Positions 34,417 to 43,647 of a stretch of DNA of 64,000 nucleotides are shown here, piece after piece. Every line of letters starts with the position of its first letter. The first letter of the stretch is position 1. Position numbers and translations under genes: made by a program. The stretch is from positions 372,001 through 436,000 of the forward strand of contig NZ_JAINWA010000001.1 in NCBI RefSeq assembly GCF_021021555.1. The letters run 5' to 3'. Below the pieces are notes generated by a model that was given only the letters and a program-made list of their open reading frames with translations, did not search any database and was not told the origin of the DNA. The stretch is from Teretinema zuelzerae (GTDB lineage: Bacteria; Spirochaetota; Spirochaetia; Treponematales; Treponemataceae).

Positions 34417-35778
34417 TCAATGCCTGTCGTCCAGTTTGATGTACTCGCGGAGATCCCCGACCTGCTTGAACGCGGGACGGTAAATCCTTCCGCCGGAGAT
34501 GTTTTCCTCAAGGCGGTGCGCGGCCCATCCGGCGATTCGAGAAATGGCGAAAATAGGCGTATAGAGCTCGCGCGGAATGCCGAGCATCGAGTATACGAAT
34601 CCCGAGTAGAAGTCGACATTGGTGCAGATTTTCTTGCCGGCGCCTTTTTCAGCTTCGAAGATCCCGGGGAAAATACGTTCGATCATGCAGTACAAATCGA
34701 ATTCATCAGAACATTTTTTGACAGCCGCGAGCTTCCTCGCCTTTTCCCGGAGAAGTGTAGCCCGGGGATCGGAGATGGTATAGACAGCGTGTCCCTGTCC
34801 GTAGACGAGTCCGGAACGGTCGAAGGCTTCCTTCCTGAGAATTTTCCGCAGATAGTCCCCGACTTCTTTTTCGCTTGCCCAGTCCGAGACGTTAGCCTTC
34901 AGATCGTCCATCATTTCCATGACTTTCATGTTGGCTCCACCGTGCCTGCGGCCCTTGAGGGAGCCTACTGCGGCGCCGATGGCCGAATACGTATCGGTGT
35001 CGGCAGAGGAGACTACATGCACCGTCAATGAGGAGTTGTTTCCTCCGCCGTGTTCCGCATGCAGAATAAGCGCAAGATCGAGCAGCTCCGCTTCCAGTTT
35101 ATCGTAATTTTTGTCCGCGCGGATCATTCGGAGGAAGTTTTCCGCGGTCGAAAGATTGGGAAGAGGGTTGTGCAGATACATGCTCTTGCCGTCGTAGTGG
35201 CGGCGCTTAGCCTGATACCCGTAGGCTACCATCGCGGGAAAGCGGGCGATGAGCTGGATGCACTGAAGCAGGTTGTTGGCGGTCGATACGTCTTCCGGAT
35301 TCGGATCATAGGAATAAGACACCAGTACAGAACGAGCCAATTTATTCATGATATCGGAAGACGGGGATTTGAGGATCATATCTTCAACGAAATTGTCAGG
35401 GAGAACGCGGTACTGGCCCAATAGGGCGTCGAACTCGGCCAATTGAGAGGCATTGGGAAGGTCCCCAAAAAGGAGAAGATAAATCACCTGTTCAAAACCG
35501 AATTGTTCGCTTATCTCAATATCGCTGATAATATCCTCAACGTCATACCCGCGGTAAATCAATTTTCCGGGAACCGCGACGGGTTTTCCGTCGATAACAT
35601 CATACCCGTATACGTTGCCGATACGGGTCAGGCCGACCAATACGCCTTTGCCGTCCGAGTCGCGAAGACCGCGTTTGACATCGAATTTAGTATAAAGTTC
35701 CGGATCGATGTAATCATTCTTCTCCGCCAGGGCGGAAAGCTGGTTAATCATCGACGAGTCTACTTCTTCATACTGCAT
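34417..35778 (-). CDS. Citrate synthase family protein
   Basis: 453 residues. Condenses oxaloacetate with acetyl-CoA (or propionyl-CoA). Active-site segments: LHAEHGGGNNS, GSLKGRRHGGAN, YGQGHAVYTISDPRA and NVDFYSGFVYSMLGIP, containing the expected two His and one Asp. Longer at the N-terminus than small bacterial citrate synthases. GGAGGG precedes ATG 35778. Citrate and 2-methylcitrate synthase cannot be separated by reading alone; no other TCA genes are in the window. Confidence 0.92.
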   Translation of the reverse strand: MQYEEVDSSMINQLSALAEKNDYIDPELYTKFDVKRGLRDSDGKGVLVGLTRIGNVYGYDVIDGKPVAVPGKLIYRGYDVEDIISDIEISEQFGFEQVIYLLLFGDLPNASQLAEFDALLGQYRVLPDNFVEDMILKSPSSDIMNKLARSVLVSYSYDPNPEDVSTANNLLQCIQLIARFPAMVAYGYQAKRRHYDGKSMYLHNPLPNLSTAENFLRMIRADKNYDKLEAELLDLALILHAEHGGGNNSSLTVHVVSSADTDTYSAIGAAVGSLKGRRHGGANMKVMEMMDDLKANVSDWASEKEVGDYLRKILRKEAFDRSGLVYGQGHAVYTISDPRATLLREKARKLAAVKKCSDEFDLYCMIERIFPGIFEAEKGAGKKICTNVDFYSGFVYSMLGIPRELYTPIFAISRIAGWAAHRLEENISGGRIYRPAFKQVGDLREYIKLDDRH

Positions 35779-35809
35779 AATTTTTCCCTCCAGGGACGTG
35801 ATACGAATA

Positions 35810-35838
35810 TTTATACAGTAACTTCAAAAAAAACTCAA
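35810..35838 (-). promoter_or_regulatory. Promoter of the citrate synthase gene
   Basis: On the minus strand: TTGAGT, 17 bases, TATAAA, with about 31 bases to the ATG including a Shine-Dalgarno. Confidence 0.7.
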
Positions 35839-35932
35839 GCTTACATTTTCATCAAGAAGTAAAAAAGAACTGTATATCGGCGATTTCATGCATAATTATT
35901 CATAAAATTGCATAATGATCAGTTTTCAGGCT

Positions 35933-35961
35933 TTGACGAGGCGTATCAAACATGATATTGT
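35933..35961 (+). promoter_or_regulatory. asnS promoter, predicted leaderless
   Basis: TTGACG, exactly 17 bases, TATTGT, and only six bases before the ATG at 35968, so the first transcribed base should be at or beside the start codon. Upstream the AT-rich stretch contains GCATAAT twice (35890s and 35910s). Confidence 0.72.
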
Positions 35962-35967
35962 CTCGAT

Positions 35968-37389
35968 ATGAAAACGACCCTTATTAAGGAAATTTTAGTT
36001 TCGGAGCCGGATGGGCGAACGGTAACCATCTACGGCTGGGTACGGACGAAACGGGAAACAAAAAATCTTGTTTTCGTACAGATCAACGACGGCTCCTGTT
36101 TCGCCTCCATTCAGGCGACCTTCGACAGAGATAACGGACTGCCGGCCGAGATTGAAAATGAGCTGAAGAAGATAACAACCGGAGCCTCTGTGCAAATCAC
36201 GGGAAAACTGGTCCCGTCTCCGGCTTCAGGACAGGCGGTCGAAGTAAACGCTTCAGAGGTAACGGTGCTCGGCGAAGCTCCTGCCGAAACCTACCCTCTC
36301 CAAAAGAAAAACCATTCTCTTGAATTTCTGCGGGAAATAGCCCACCTGAGGCCGAGAACGAACACGTTCGGCGCGGTCGCGAGAATGCGGAGCCAGATGG
36401 CGTTCGCGATTCACAGCTTCTATCAGGAACGGGGATTCAACTACGTGCATACGCCCATCATTACCGCAAGCGACTGCGAAGGCGCCGGCGAAATGTTCCA
36501 GGTTACCACGCTCGATCTTGAGCGGATCGCCCGCGACGGCGCCGCTGCCATAGCGAAGGGCGATACGGGAGTGGATTTCTCGAAGGACTTTTTCGGAAAA
36601 CCCGCGAACCTCACCGTATCCGGACAGCTTGAAGCCGAAACCTACGCAATGGCCCTGTCCCGTGTATACACTTTCGGACCAACCTTCCGGGCTGAAAACT
36701 CGAACACCACCCGCCACCTGGCCGAGTTCTGGATGGTCGAACCGGAAGTAGCCTTCCATGACCTTCACGCGAATATGGATCTAGCGGAAGACTTTGTGAA
36801 ATACCTCATGAAGTGGGCTCTGGAAAAATGCGCCGAAGACATGAAGTTCTTCGACGAACGGATCCAGCCCGGACTGATTAAAACCCTGACCGAGGTGGCG
36901 AACGCGGACTTTGCGCGGGTGACCTACACCGACGCGATGGTCGAGCTTGAGAAAAACGCCGCCGCCTTTGAATTCAAACCCTTCTGGGGTTGCGACCTGC
37001 AGAGCGAACACGAACGATATCTGACCGAAAAAGTGTATAAGCGACCGGTTATGCTTTACAACTATCCGAAGGATATCAAAGCCTTCTACATGAAACTCAA
37101 CGAGGACGGAAAAACCGTGCGAGCGGTCGACGTTCTGGTGCCCGGGCTGGGAGAACTCATCGGCGGATCGGAGCGCGAGGAGAACCTCGAAAAGCTCGAA
37201 AAGCGCATTACGGACATGGGCTTAAAAATAGAAGACTACTGGTGGTATCTGGATCTCAGGCGCTTCGGCAGCGTTCCTCATGCGGGTTTCGGGCTCGGCT
37301 TCGAGCGCCTTCTTTTATACATCACCGGCATGGGCAATATTCGCGACGTGATTCCGTATCCGCGGGCGCCGAAACTGGCGGATTTCTGA
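35968..37389 (+). CDS. asnS: Asparaginyl-tRNA synthetase
   Basis: 473 residues. N-terminal OB anticodon-binding domain ([18 protein letters not shown]), class II core with motif 2 [15 protein letters not shown] and motif 3 [16 protein letters not shown], and [11 protein letters not shown] at the end, typical of AsnRS rather than AspRS. The start codon has no ribosome site and is very close to the promoter. The next gene begins two bases after its stop. Confidence 0.96.
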   Translation: MKTTLIKEILVSEPDGRTVTIYGWVRTKRETKNLVFVQINDGSCFASIQATFDRDNGLPAEIENELKKITTGASVQITGKLVPSPASGQAVEVNASEVTVLGEAPAETYPLQKKNHSLEFLREIAHLRPRTNTFGAVARMRSQMAFAIHSFYQERGFNYVHTPIITASDCEGAGEMFQVTTLDLERIARDGAAAIAKGDTGVDFSKDFFGKPANLTVSGQLEAETYAMALSRVYTFGPTFRAENSNTTRHLAEFWMVEPEVAFHDLHANMDLAEDFVKYLMKWALEKCAEDMKFFDERIQPGLIKTLTEVANADFARVTYTDAMVELEKNAAAFEFKPFWGCDLQSEHERYLTEKVYKRPVMLYNYPKDIKAFYMKLNEDGKTVRAVDVLVPGLGELIGGSEREENLEKLEKRITDMGLKIEDYWWYLDLRRFGSVPHAGFGLGFERLLLYITGMGNIRDVIPYPRAPKLADF

Positions 37390-37390
37390 T

Positions 37391-38788
37391 TTGAAGATTT
37401 CAGCCTTTCAACGCCGCACGCTGCGTGCGGCGTTTTTTATTATCGGAGCGGCCTGCGCGGCGTTCATTCTTTCGGCCTCGGCCTGGACGGCATACCGATG
37501 CGCGTCTCCTCTGCCGGCACCCGCCGGAACGGCGGCCGAGGATCTCGCGCGGGCGGTCTACCATGAATTGTCTCCTCAGTCTCCGTTCGGCCTCGCCCGA
37601 TGGGACGGTAGAGGGTGGAACGCGGAAATTGAACCTAAGGCGGAGGCGATCGCGCAAAGGGTGAGCGCATCCGCGGCGATTCTCATCGATGCCGAAACAG
37701 GCGATATTCTCATGGAAAAAGACGCGGACATGATTATTCCGCCTGCCTCGATGACCAAGCTGGCGGCCCTCTACACCGCATTCCGGGCGATAGAAGCGGG
37801 AGAGACGACCTTCGACGCGGTCGTCGAACTTCCGCCGGAAAGCTGGGCGGCCAATATACCGCCGGGATCGTCGCTCATGTTCCTGGGCAAAGGGCAGACT
37901 GTAACCGTAAGGGAATTGATGGAAGGCATGGCGGTGGTCTCGGGAAACGACGCCGCGATAGCGCTGGCGGTGCATATTTCAGGATCTGTCCAAGCCTTTA
38001 CCGAACGGATGAACCGCGAGATGGAACAACTCGGGCTGATTCAAACGAGATTCGAAGAACCTTCAGGCTTAAGCGAGTTCAATAGAACAACAGCAAGGGA
38101 ATTCGCGGCTTTCGCGCGCATCTATATCCGCGAGTATCCCGAAGCCCTGCAGGCCTTTCATTCAAAGAAAAGCTTCGCCTATCCCCTCCCCCATAACGAA
38201 CCGGATAATCCGAATAGTTCGCCCGTATTCCAGCGAAGCACGAACAGGCTTCTCGACGCGCTCGAGGGTTGCGACGGCTTGAAAACGGGATTCATCTACG
38301 AATCGGGGTACAACCTCGCCCTGACCGTCCGGAGAGACGGCACCCGCTTTATTTCCGTCACCATGAACGGAGCGGGCCGCGGTTCGGCGGAAGGAAATTT
38401 TCACCGGATCCAGGACGGAACCGAGATGATGGAGTGGGCCTTTGCGCATTTCGCCACTCTTCGGCTCGAAGAACCGGAGATTCAGGCTATCCGGGTATGG
38501 AAAGGCTCAAAAACGGGAATCAGGCTGATTCCCGGACAGTCGGCGGTCTTCACCGCGCCCGCGGGAACGGAGGCGAAACGGCTTGTTCCCCGACTGAGGA
38601 TCCCGGTCTCGCTGGAAGCACCGATAGAGGCTGGCACGCCCCTCGGCAGAATCGAGTATTGCGAGGGCGAGAGAGTCGTCCGCAGCATCGAGCTCATCGC
38701 CGACAGGAGCGTGGAGAAAGCGAATATCGCGGCGAGGGCTGCAGACTCCGTCGCGATGCTCGTATGCAGGATGTTCAAGATTCGCTGA
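37391..38788 (+). CDS. dacA: D-alanyl-D-alanine carboxypeptidase (PBP5/6 type)
   Basis: 465 residues. N-terminal signal or anchor helix (~14-33), S11 peptidase domain with PPASMTKLAALY (SxxK), VVSGNDAA (SxN) and DGLKTGFIYESG (KTG), then a C-terminal beta domain. Trims terminal D-Ala from peptidoglycan stem peptides in the periplasm. The start is TTG at 37391, two bases after the asnS stop; no in-frame ATG occurs before the catalytic domain, and no ribosome site is visible, so translation is probably coupled to asnS. Confidence 0.92.
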   Translation: MKISAFQRRTLRAAFFIIGAACAAFILSASAWTAYRCASPLPAPAGTAAEDLARAVYHELSPQSPFGLARWDGRGWNAEIEPKAEAIAQRVSASAAILIDAETGDILMEKDADMIIPPASMTKLAALYTAFRAIEAGETTFDAVVELPPESWAANIPPGSSLMFLGKGQTVTVRELMEGMAVVSGNDAAIALAVHISGSVQAFTERMNREMEQLGLIQTRFEEPSGLSEFNRTTAREFAAFARIYIREYPEALQAFHSKKSFAYPLPHNEPDNPNSSPVFQRSTNRLLDALEGCDGLKTGFIYESGYNLALTVRRDGTRFISVTMNGAGRGSAEGNFHRIQDGTEMMEWAFAHFATLRLEEPEIQAIRVWKGSKTGIRLIPGQSAVFTAPAGTEAKRLVPRLRIPVSLEAPIEAGTPLGRIEYCEGERVVRSIELIADRSVEKANIAARAADSVAMLVCRMFKIR

Positions 38789-38812
38789 AAGCTTGAAGAG
38801 AGGGGCGTGCTG

Positions 38813-41140
38813 TCAGCGGGAGTTCTTCTGCAGGGTATCCACCGAGACGGGCGCATAGCCGGCTTCCATCAGGGCATTCACCAACAGATCTATTTTTTCA
38901 TACAGATAATCGCTTCTGCTTCCGGCTACCTTTCCGATTCGAACAGGGATGATGGAACCGGGCTTTTTAGCTTTCATGATCGAATCGATAATATCCGCTG
39001 AATCAAGGTACAAGCCGGGCATGAGACGCTCGTGTTCGCGCGTAACCCAGTCGAGAACGGGAACATCGGGAAGAACGTACCGGTAGCCGGCCTTAGCCCC
39101 CGAGTCAAGGATCAGCGGGGAGACGGTATAGTAGGGAGCGTGCCAGAGCAGGGTCAGCTCCTGGCCCGTCGCGTTATAGAAATCGTCCTCGTTGCGCGAG
39201 AGCCCCCGAATGATGAAATCTTCGTCGATGCGGTAGCCGGTGCCGGAGAGGTCCCAGGAAGTGAAGAACAGCGAAGCGGTTTGATGACCGGCCTTTACTA
39301 TTTCGTTCACCGCGCCCGGATGGCGGCGCAGAAACTCGCCGTTAATAAAAAAGGTCGCCCTGATGTTATAGGTGCTCAGGGTATACAGGATCTCGGGCAA
39401 TCCCTCTACCGTATCCATCGCGTCGAAAACCAGGGCAGCGTGCCGATAGCCGCTTCTCAAACCGTGAGAAAAGACCCGGTCGTCGACGGAGGATCTTTTC
39501 GGGCCGCCGGAGGAAAGCGAATCCAGAACGATGCCGGGTTCAGTCAACAGCGGTCTCGTACCGCCCTTCCCCGCCGCTGAACGAAGATACAGCATATTAT
39601 TGTAATAACCGGCAGAGGAATCTGCATACAGGCGCCAGACGCCGTTCGCTCCTGTGGCGGGCCGCATGCGGGCGGAAGCCGCCGGCTGCCATTTCATGTT
39701 CCCAAGGAACTGGAACCGGCCCAAGCGAGTCGTGTCGGCCAGCGGATGCACGCCCTGCTCGTCCCAGCCGAAGGCTGTTACAGAGGAAAGAAGAAGCAAG
39801 GACGCGGCGCCGGTCGTCGAATTCCATTTTCTGATCGTCTCCGAACCGCCGATATACAGGGACGATTCGTCCGCCCAGGCCGCGGATACGACGGGTTCGT
39901 CCTGCCAGACAGACACTTCCTTCCAGCCCGACGCATCGTACACCGCAAGCCCGCGCGCAGTGATGAACGCGACGGATCTTCCCTCCCGGGACGGAACCAT
40001 TTTCACGGAATCGGACGGAATCGCGAGAGGAGAGAACAAGCGGCCGGTTTTGATATTATCGAGCTTCCATGCGCGCATCGTTTTTTTTCCGTCTTCGACG
40101 GCGCAGGTAAACACCGCCGGAGAACCGTCCTGATTCCAGAAAAGGCTTACGGAAGCGGTGTTTCCGGGAAGCTGAAGATAGGGCAAAGGCCTCGCGTCCA
40201 GGGACGGAACATAATCGTCGCCGGTCAAGGGGCAAAAGTAGACGTTTCTGGCGTCCTGGGCGAATAACAGGGATTGTCCGTCCGGAGACGGGCGGAAGGA
40301 ATCTTCCGAAGGATTGAACGCGGAGGGGAGTTTTCCCGCCAGCTCGCCCAAGCCGAGAAGGGGATTATAGAGAGAACGCGCGAAGAGTTCGGCCGATTGA
40401 ATCCGATAGACTGAGGTTCCGTTCGCGTACAGAAAGCGAGTCGGAGAATACCAGGCTACGGACGAGACGGAGCCTGAACCGAGCATGCGGAATTTCTGGT
40501 CGACCTGGGAGGACGTGAAAAACGCTTCAGGACGCGCGAAGTAGATCGTCCGGTCGAGTTCATAGAGAAATACGGAGGAATCAGGAGCCCAGGACACCGG
40601 AGGAGAACTGCGCTCTACGGAATCGGAGATCACGGAGCGGAAGGACCGTTCGGCGTCGAACAGCACAAGGCGTCCGCGGGCGGCTGAAACAGGTTCTACC
40701 GATACGATCCATCTGCCGTTCGGGCTTACCGACAGATCCGCGAGGGCGCCGAATCTCGGATATCCGCCCTGATGAAAAGCTGTTCCGTCCTGAACCCATC
40801 GGAATGAATCCGAGCGGGTATCGTAGCGTCCGGTCCCGAAACGGCTGCGGACCTGAAGAACCGAGCCGTCGGCAAGAACTTCCATCGATTCCGGATATAT
40901 CGTCATCGGCTCGAGGGTGTCGATCGTCTCCTGAAGGGTCGGCTTGGCTACAGGATCGGAGGAAAGAGATCCAAGAGATTTGCGATACAGTGTTTTCGGA
41001 ACCGAATTGCCCGGCAGTTCCGCGTGGGCGGCGAAGATGACTTCGTTTTTGCCGTTCAAATCCGGACCGGAGAAAAAAACCCCCGCGCAGAGGGGATGAA
41101 CCGATAACAAGAGGACGAGAGGCATAAACCGTAATTTCAT
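38813..41140 (-). CDS. Secreted beta-propeller protein with degenerate polysaccharide-deacetylase domain
   Basis: 775 residues with a signal peptide (to about VHPLCAG). Residues ~30-500 are repeated beta-propeller-like blades (LSVSPNGRWIVSV, FRPSPDGQSLLFAQ). The C-terminal ~220 residues look like a NodB deacetylase fold (NIRATFFINGEFLRRHPG, AGHQTASLFF, LLWHAPYYT), but the metal and catalytic residues are changed: motif 1 is FDAMD instead of FDDG, the two His of motif 2 are missing, and motif 3 lacks Arg. It may bind glycan without cutting. Last gene of the minus envelope operon. Confidence 0.85.
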   Translation of the reverse strand: MKLRFMPLVLLLSVHPLCAGVFFSGPDLNGKNEVIFAAHAELPGNSVPKTLYRKSLGSLSSDPVAKPTLQETIDTLEPMTIYPESMEVLADGSVLQVRSRFGTGRYDTRSDSFRWVQDGTAFHQGGYPRFGALADLSVSPNGRWIVSVEPVSAARGRLVLFDAERSFRSVISDSVERSSPPVSWAPDSSVFLYELDRTIYFARPEAFFTSSQVDQKFRMLGSGSVSSVAWYSPTRFLYANGTSVYRIQSAELFARSLYNPLLGLGELAGKLPSAFNPSEDSFRPSPDGQSLLFAQDARNVYFCPLTGDDYVPSLDARPLPYLQLPGNTASVSLFWNQDGSPAVFTCAVEDGKKTMRAWKLDNIKTGRLFSPLAIPSDSVKMVPSREGRSVAFITARGLAVYDASGWKEVSVWQDEPVVSAAWADESSLYIGGSETIRKWNSTTGAASLLLLSSVTAFGWDEQGVHPLADTTRLGRFQFLGNMKWQPAASARMRPATGANGVWRLYADSSAGYYNNMLYLRSAAGKGGTRPLLTEPGIVLDSLSSGGPKRSSVDDRVFSHGLRSGYRHAALVFDAMDTVEGLPEILYTLSTYNIRATFFINGEFLRRHPGAVNEIVKAGHQTASLFFTSWDLSGTGYRIDEDFIIRGLSRNEDDFYNATGQELTLLWHAPYYTVSPLILDSGAKAGYRYVLPDVPVLDWVTREHERLMPGLYLDSADIIDSIMKAKKPGSIIPVRIGKVAGSRSDYLYEKIDLLVNALMEAGYAPVSVDTLQKNSR

Positions 41141-41154
41141 GTGCGAATCCTATT

Positions 41155-41403
41155 CTAGTTATGGAGAGTCTGGAGCGACGCAAGCTGAGACAGAATTTTT
41201 TCCAGATCTATCAGTTTTCGATCCAGAACATCTATCCGGGAGACGTTTCGGGAGCGGCGCAGTTCGTCCATTCGAAGGCACGCGTCCTGAACAGCTGAAG
41301 AAATATCTTCTTCAGGCATCAGGGAGCAGCCGCACCAGGGGCAAAAGTTGAAATTGCGTTCGACGGTCTTGCCGCAATCACGGCACACGATGACGGAATC
41401 CAT
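41155..41403 (-). CDS. Small zinc-ribbon protein
   Basis: 82 residues: VCRDCGKTVERNFNFCPWCG forms a four-Cys zinc ribbon, followed by a helical tail with a coiled-coil feel. TATACT and AAGGAGGG precede the ATG. Lies between the M23 gene and the propeller gene on the same strand. Function unknown. Confidence 0.85.
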   Translation of the reverse strand: MDSVIVCRDCGKTVERNFNFCPWCGCSLMPEEDISSAVQDACLRMDELRRSRNVSRIDVLDRKLIDLEKILSQLASLQTLHN

Positions 41404-41452
41404 ACGCCCTCCTTTTCACTTTCAGTATAACACAGCCGGCTTCAAGAGGCTT

Positions 41453-42529
41453 TCACTTGAGGACCGAATGAGGATCTATCGTTTTGCCGTTGCGGTAGAC
41501 GGAAAAATGAAGATGGCTGCCGGTAGAGTAGCCGGTGTTTCCGACCCGGCCGAGAATCGCGCCCTGGGTTAGCGACTGGCCGCGCTTTACCGCTATGCTG
41601 CTCAAATGCGCGTACAAAGACTGATATCCTGAATCATGGGTTACGATTACGTAGTTGCCGTAGACAGGAGAATAACCGGTGACCGCGACCTTTCCGTCCA
41701 GGGTCGTTTTAACGCGCGTGCCTGTCGGAGCGGCGAGATCGATGCCGGTATGGAATGTTCTCGCGCCGGTAAAGGGATCCTTCCGGGATCCATAGGGCGA
41801 GGTCAGTCTGCCGGTGATCGGATACACGAACAGCTCCCCCATCGCTCGGCGCAGATCCATGGTGGAAAGGGAGCCGCCGGGAATGAACAGCTTCTGATTC
41901 GGCACAAGAACTTCTGTTTCCAGATCGTTGGCGTCGAGAATAGCGGTAATGCCCAGAGAATGGCGGGAAGCGATGCTATGGAGGGATTCGCCCCGGGATA
42001 CGGTGTGCAGGATGCCGTCCATAGAAGGGATTCTGAGTGTCTGGCCGCTTCTGATCCGGCGGGCGTTGTCAATTCCGTTGACCGAAAGAATCGTTCCGAT
42101 ATTGCGAAGCCCGAAACGGCCCATAATGCCGGAAACGGTATCGCCGTTCCGCACCTTATAGTTTTGATAGCTCACCGCCGTGAATGAAGATGGAAGGGCG
42201 GGAGCGGCTTGCGATGCCATGGACCCCATCGCCAAATCCGGAATCGCGAACAGGCGCAGAGCGGATTCGCCGGAACTCTCGGAGGGAAGACTGATATCGG
42301 CAAGGCGGTGATGGCCGTACCGATTCTGAATAAGAGGAACCGACGAGACCGAGAAAAACGCGAGAAAGAGAAAAAACACCGGAAAAGACCGCAAGACCGG
42401 CATGATCCGCTGTTCGGATTCAATAGATAAATCGTTTTGGAAGGCTATCGGCCGGGACGCTGAGGAGGCGCGGCGGATTCGGGTTCCTGCGAGGGCATTA
42501 TCGGGCTGGTAAACAGTTATCACGTCCAT
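41453..42529 (-). CDS. LysM-M23 peptidoglycan endopeptidase-like protein
   Basis: 358 residues. A ~42-residue N-terminal tail, a membrane anchor (VLRSFPVFFLFLAFFSV), two LysM modules (YKVRNGDTVSGI and HTVSRGESLHSI) and a C-terminal M23 metallopeptidase domain with HTGIDLAAP and HLHFSVY, so the zinc ligands are present. It should cut peptidoglycan cross-bridges in the periplasm. ATG 42529 is preferred because GATACT ends six bases before it; ATG 42403 directly before the anchor is the alternative. Confidence 0.9.
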   Translation of the reverse strand: MDVITVYQPDNALAGTRIRRASSASRPIAFQNDLSIESEQRIMPVLRSFPVFFLFLAFFSVSSVPLIQNRYGHHRLADISLPSESSGESALRLFAIPDLAMGSMASQAAPALPSSFTAVSYQNYKVRNGDTVSGIMGRFGLRNIGTILSVNGIDNARRIRSGQTLRIPSMDGILHTVSRGESLHSIASRHSLGITAILDANDLETEVLVPNQKLFIPGGSLSTMDLRRAMGELFVYPITGRLTSPYGSRKDPFTGARTFHTGIDLAAPTGTRVKTTLDGKVAVTGYSPVYGNYVIVTHDSGYQSLYAHLSSIAVKRGQSLTQGAILGRVGNTGYSTGSHLHFSVYRNGKTIDPHSVLK

Positions 42530-42535
42530 AGAAAA

Positions 42536-42571
42536 AGTATCGACACAAAGACCGATGATTATTAGAATACT
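42536..42571. promoter_or_regulatory. Divergent -10 boxes in a 48-base intergenic region
   Basis: On the minus strand GATACT (42541-42536) ends six bases before the M23 gene ATG; on the plus strand AATACT (42566-42571) ends six bases before the lepB ATG. No clear -35 boxes and no ribosome sites. Both mRNAs would be leaderless. Confidence 0.5.
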
Positions 42572-42577
42572 TTCAGC

Positions 42578-43078
42578 ATGAAATCCTTACGCTCGCGCGC
42601 GCTGTATTTTTTCACCGTGGTACTCATCGCACTCTTCTGCAAGCTATTCGTCGTGGACGTCATGTATGTATCGGGTCCGTCGATGGAGCCTGCCCTTGTT
42701 CACGGAAACCTGGTGCTGGAATACAAACTCGCCTGGGGAATTCCCCTGCCGTTCGCGAACCGGTATCTCATGAGATGGGGCGAGCCGATCGAAGACGATG
42801 TGGTCATCTATCCCTGGAACGGACGATACGTCATCAAACGGTGCGCGGGAACCCCGGGAACCTCTCTGGTTTTTTCGCCTGATTCAGGATATAGTGTCGA
42901 CATACGGAAACGTATTGTTCCGCTCACCGAAGAACAATATTTGAAACTCCATCAAACCAAGGAGATTCCTCCCGGCACGATATTCGCTCTGGGCGATAAT
43001 CTGGATTATTCCCGGGATTCGCGGGATTATGGATTCGTAGCCCTGGATAGCATCCGCGGAAAGGTATTATGGAAGTAG
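42578..43078 (+). CDS. lepB: Signal peptidase I
   Basis: 166 residues. One N-terminal membrane helix (~9-28), catalytic Ser in SGPSMEPALVHGN, catalytic Lys in YVIKRCAGTPG, and GDNLDYSRDSRDYG. Removes signal peptides from secreted proteins at the outer face of the inner membrane. Its last ten bases overlap the start of the PBP gene. Confidence 0.95.
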   Translation: MKSLRSRALYFFTVVLIALFCKLFVVDVMYVSGPSMEPALVHGNLVLEYKLAWGIPLPFANRYLMRWGEPIEDDVVIYPWNGRYVIKRCAGTPGTSLVFSPDSGYSVDIRKRIVPLTEEQYLKLHQTKEIPPGTIFALGDNLDYSRDSRDYGFVALDSIRGKVLWK

Positions 43079-43647
43079 AGCGATACATTTCGCGCGCAAG
43101 GCTCGCCGTCCTCTCGGCAATCGGGGCTTTTCTGCTCGGCGCCGTCCTTTTCAAATACGGAGCGGTAATGCTTTCGGGCAGGCCGCCCGTGGCCGAGCGG
43201 AAAATACAGACTGAACGGGGGTCGATTCTCGACCGCAACGGCAAGATTCTCGCCGTCCAGACGACGCTCTACAATATTGCGGTCACTCGATCGGCCGTGT
43301 CTGACGAGGATGTGTTCTCGCAGGCTCTCGCTCCGGTAACGGGGATGAATGCGGAAGAAATAAAGCGGCGTCTGAGCGACAATCCCGGCGATTTCCTCTA
43401 CCTCAAGAAAAAAATCAGCGAAGGCGAAAAAAGCGCCATCGAAGCGGTCATCAGGGACGGCCGTTTGAAGGGAATCCGCCTCGAAGCGGTCGTCAGCAGA
43501 ACGTATCCCGAGAACCAGCTCGCCTCCCATGTCATCGGATTTCTCGGCGACGACGGCAAGGGTTTGACCGGTGTCGAATACTCATACCAGGACATCCTGT
43601 CCCCCCGGGGGACTTTCCTTCGGCGCAGTCGGAAGCGTACAACGTAA
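43069..43647 (+). CDS. Class B penicillin-binding protein, N-terminal fragment (frameshifted)
   Basis: 192 residues: a membrane anchor (~12-33), then the dimerisation/pedestal domain with TERGSILDRNGKILA and SRTYPENQLASHVIGFLG, as in FtsI/PBP2. The frame runs into unrelated sequence after DILSPRG at the CCCCCCGGGGG stretch (43601-43611) and stops at 43647. Adding one base there joins it in frame to the transpeptidase part that follows, so this is one gene with an apparent one-base deletion. The TAA overlaps the downstream ATG as TAATG, so coupled translation of two chains is a less likely alternative. Confidence 0.85.
   Translation: MEVERYISRARLAVLSAIGAFLLGAVLFKYGAVMLSGRPPVAERKIQTERGSILDRNGKILAVQTTLYNIAVTRSAVSDEDVFSQALAPVTGMNAEEIKRRLSDNPGDFLYLKKKISEGEKSAIEAVIRDGRLKGIRLEAVVSRTYPENQLASHVIGFLGDDGKGLTGVEYSYQDILSPRGTFLRRSRKRTT

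Noticed and set aside
40581-41183. Minus-strand open frame of 200 codons overlapping the start of the propeller gene
   Set aside because: Same strand, wrong frame; Arg/Ser-rich, no ribosome site, overlaps a real gene almost completely.
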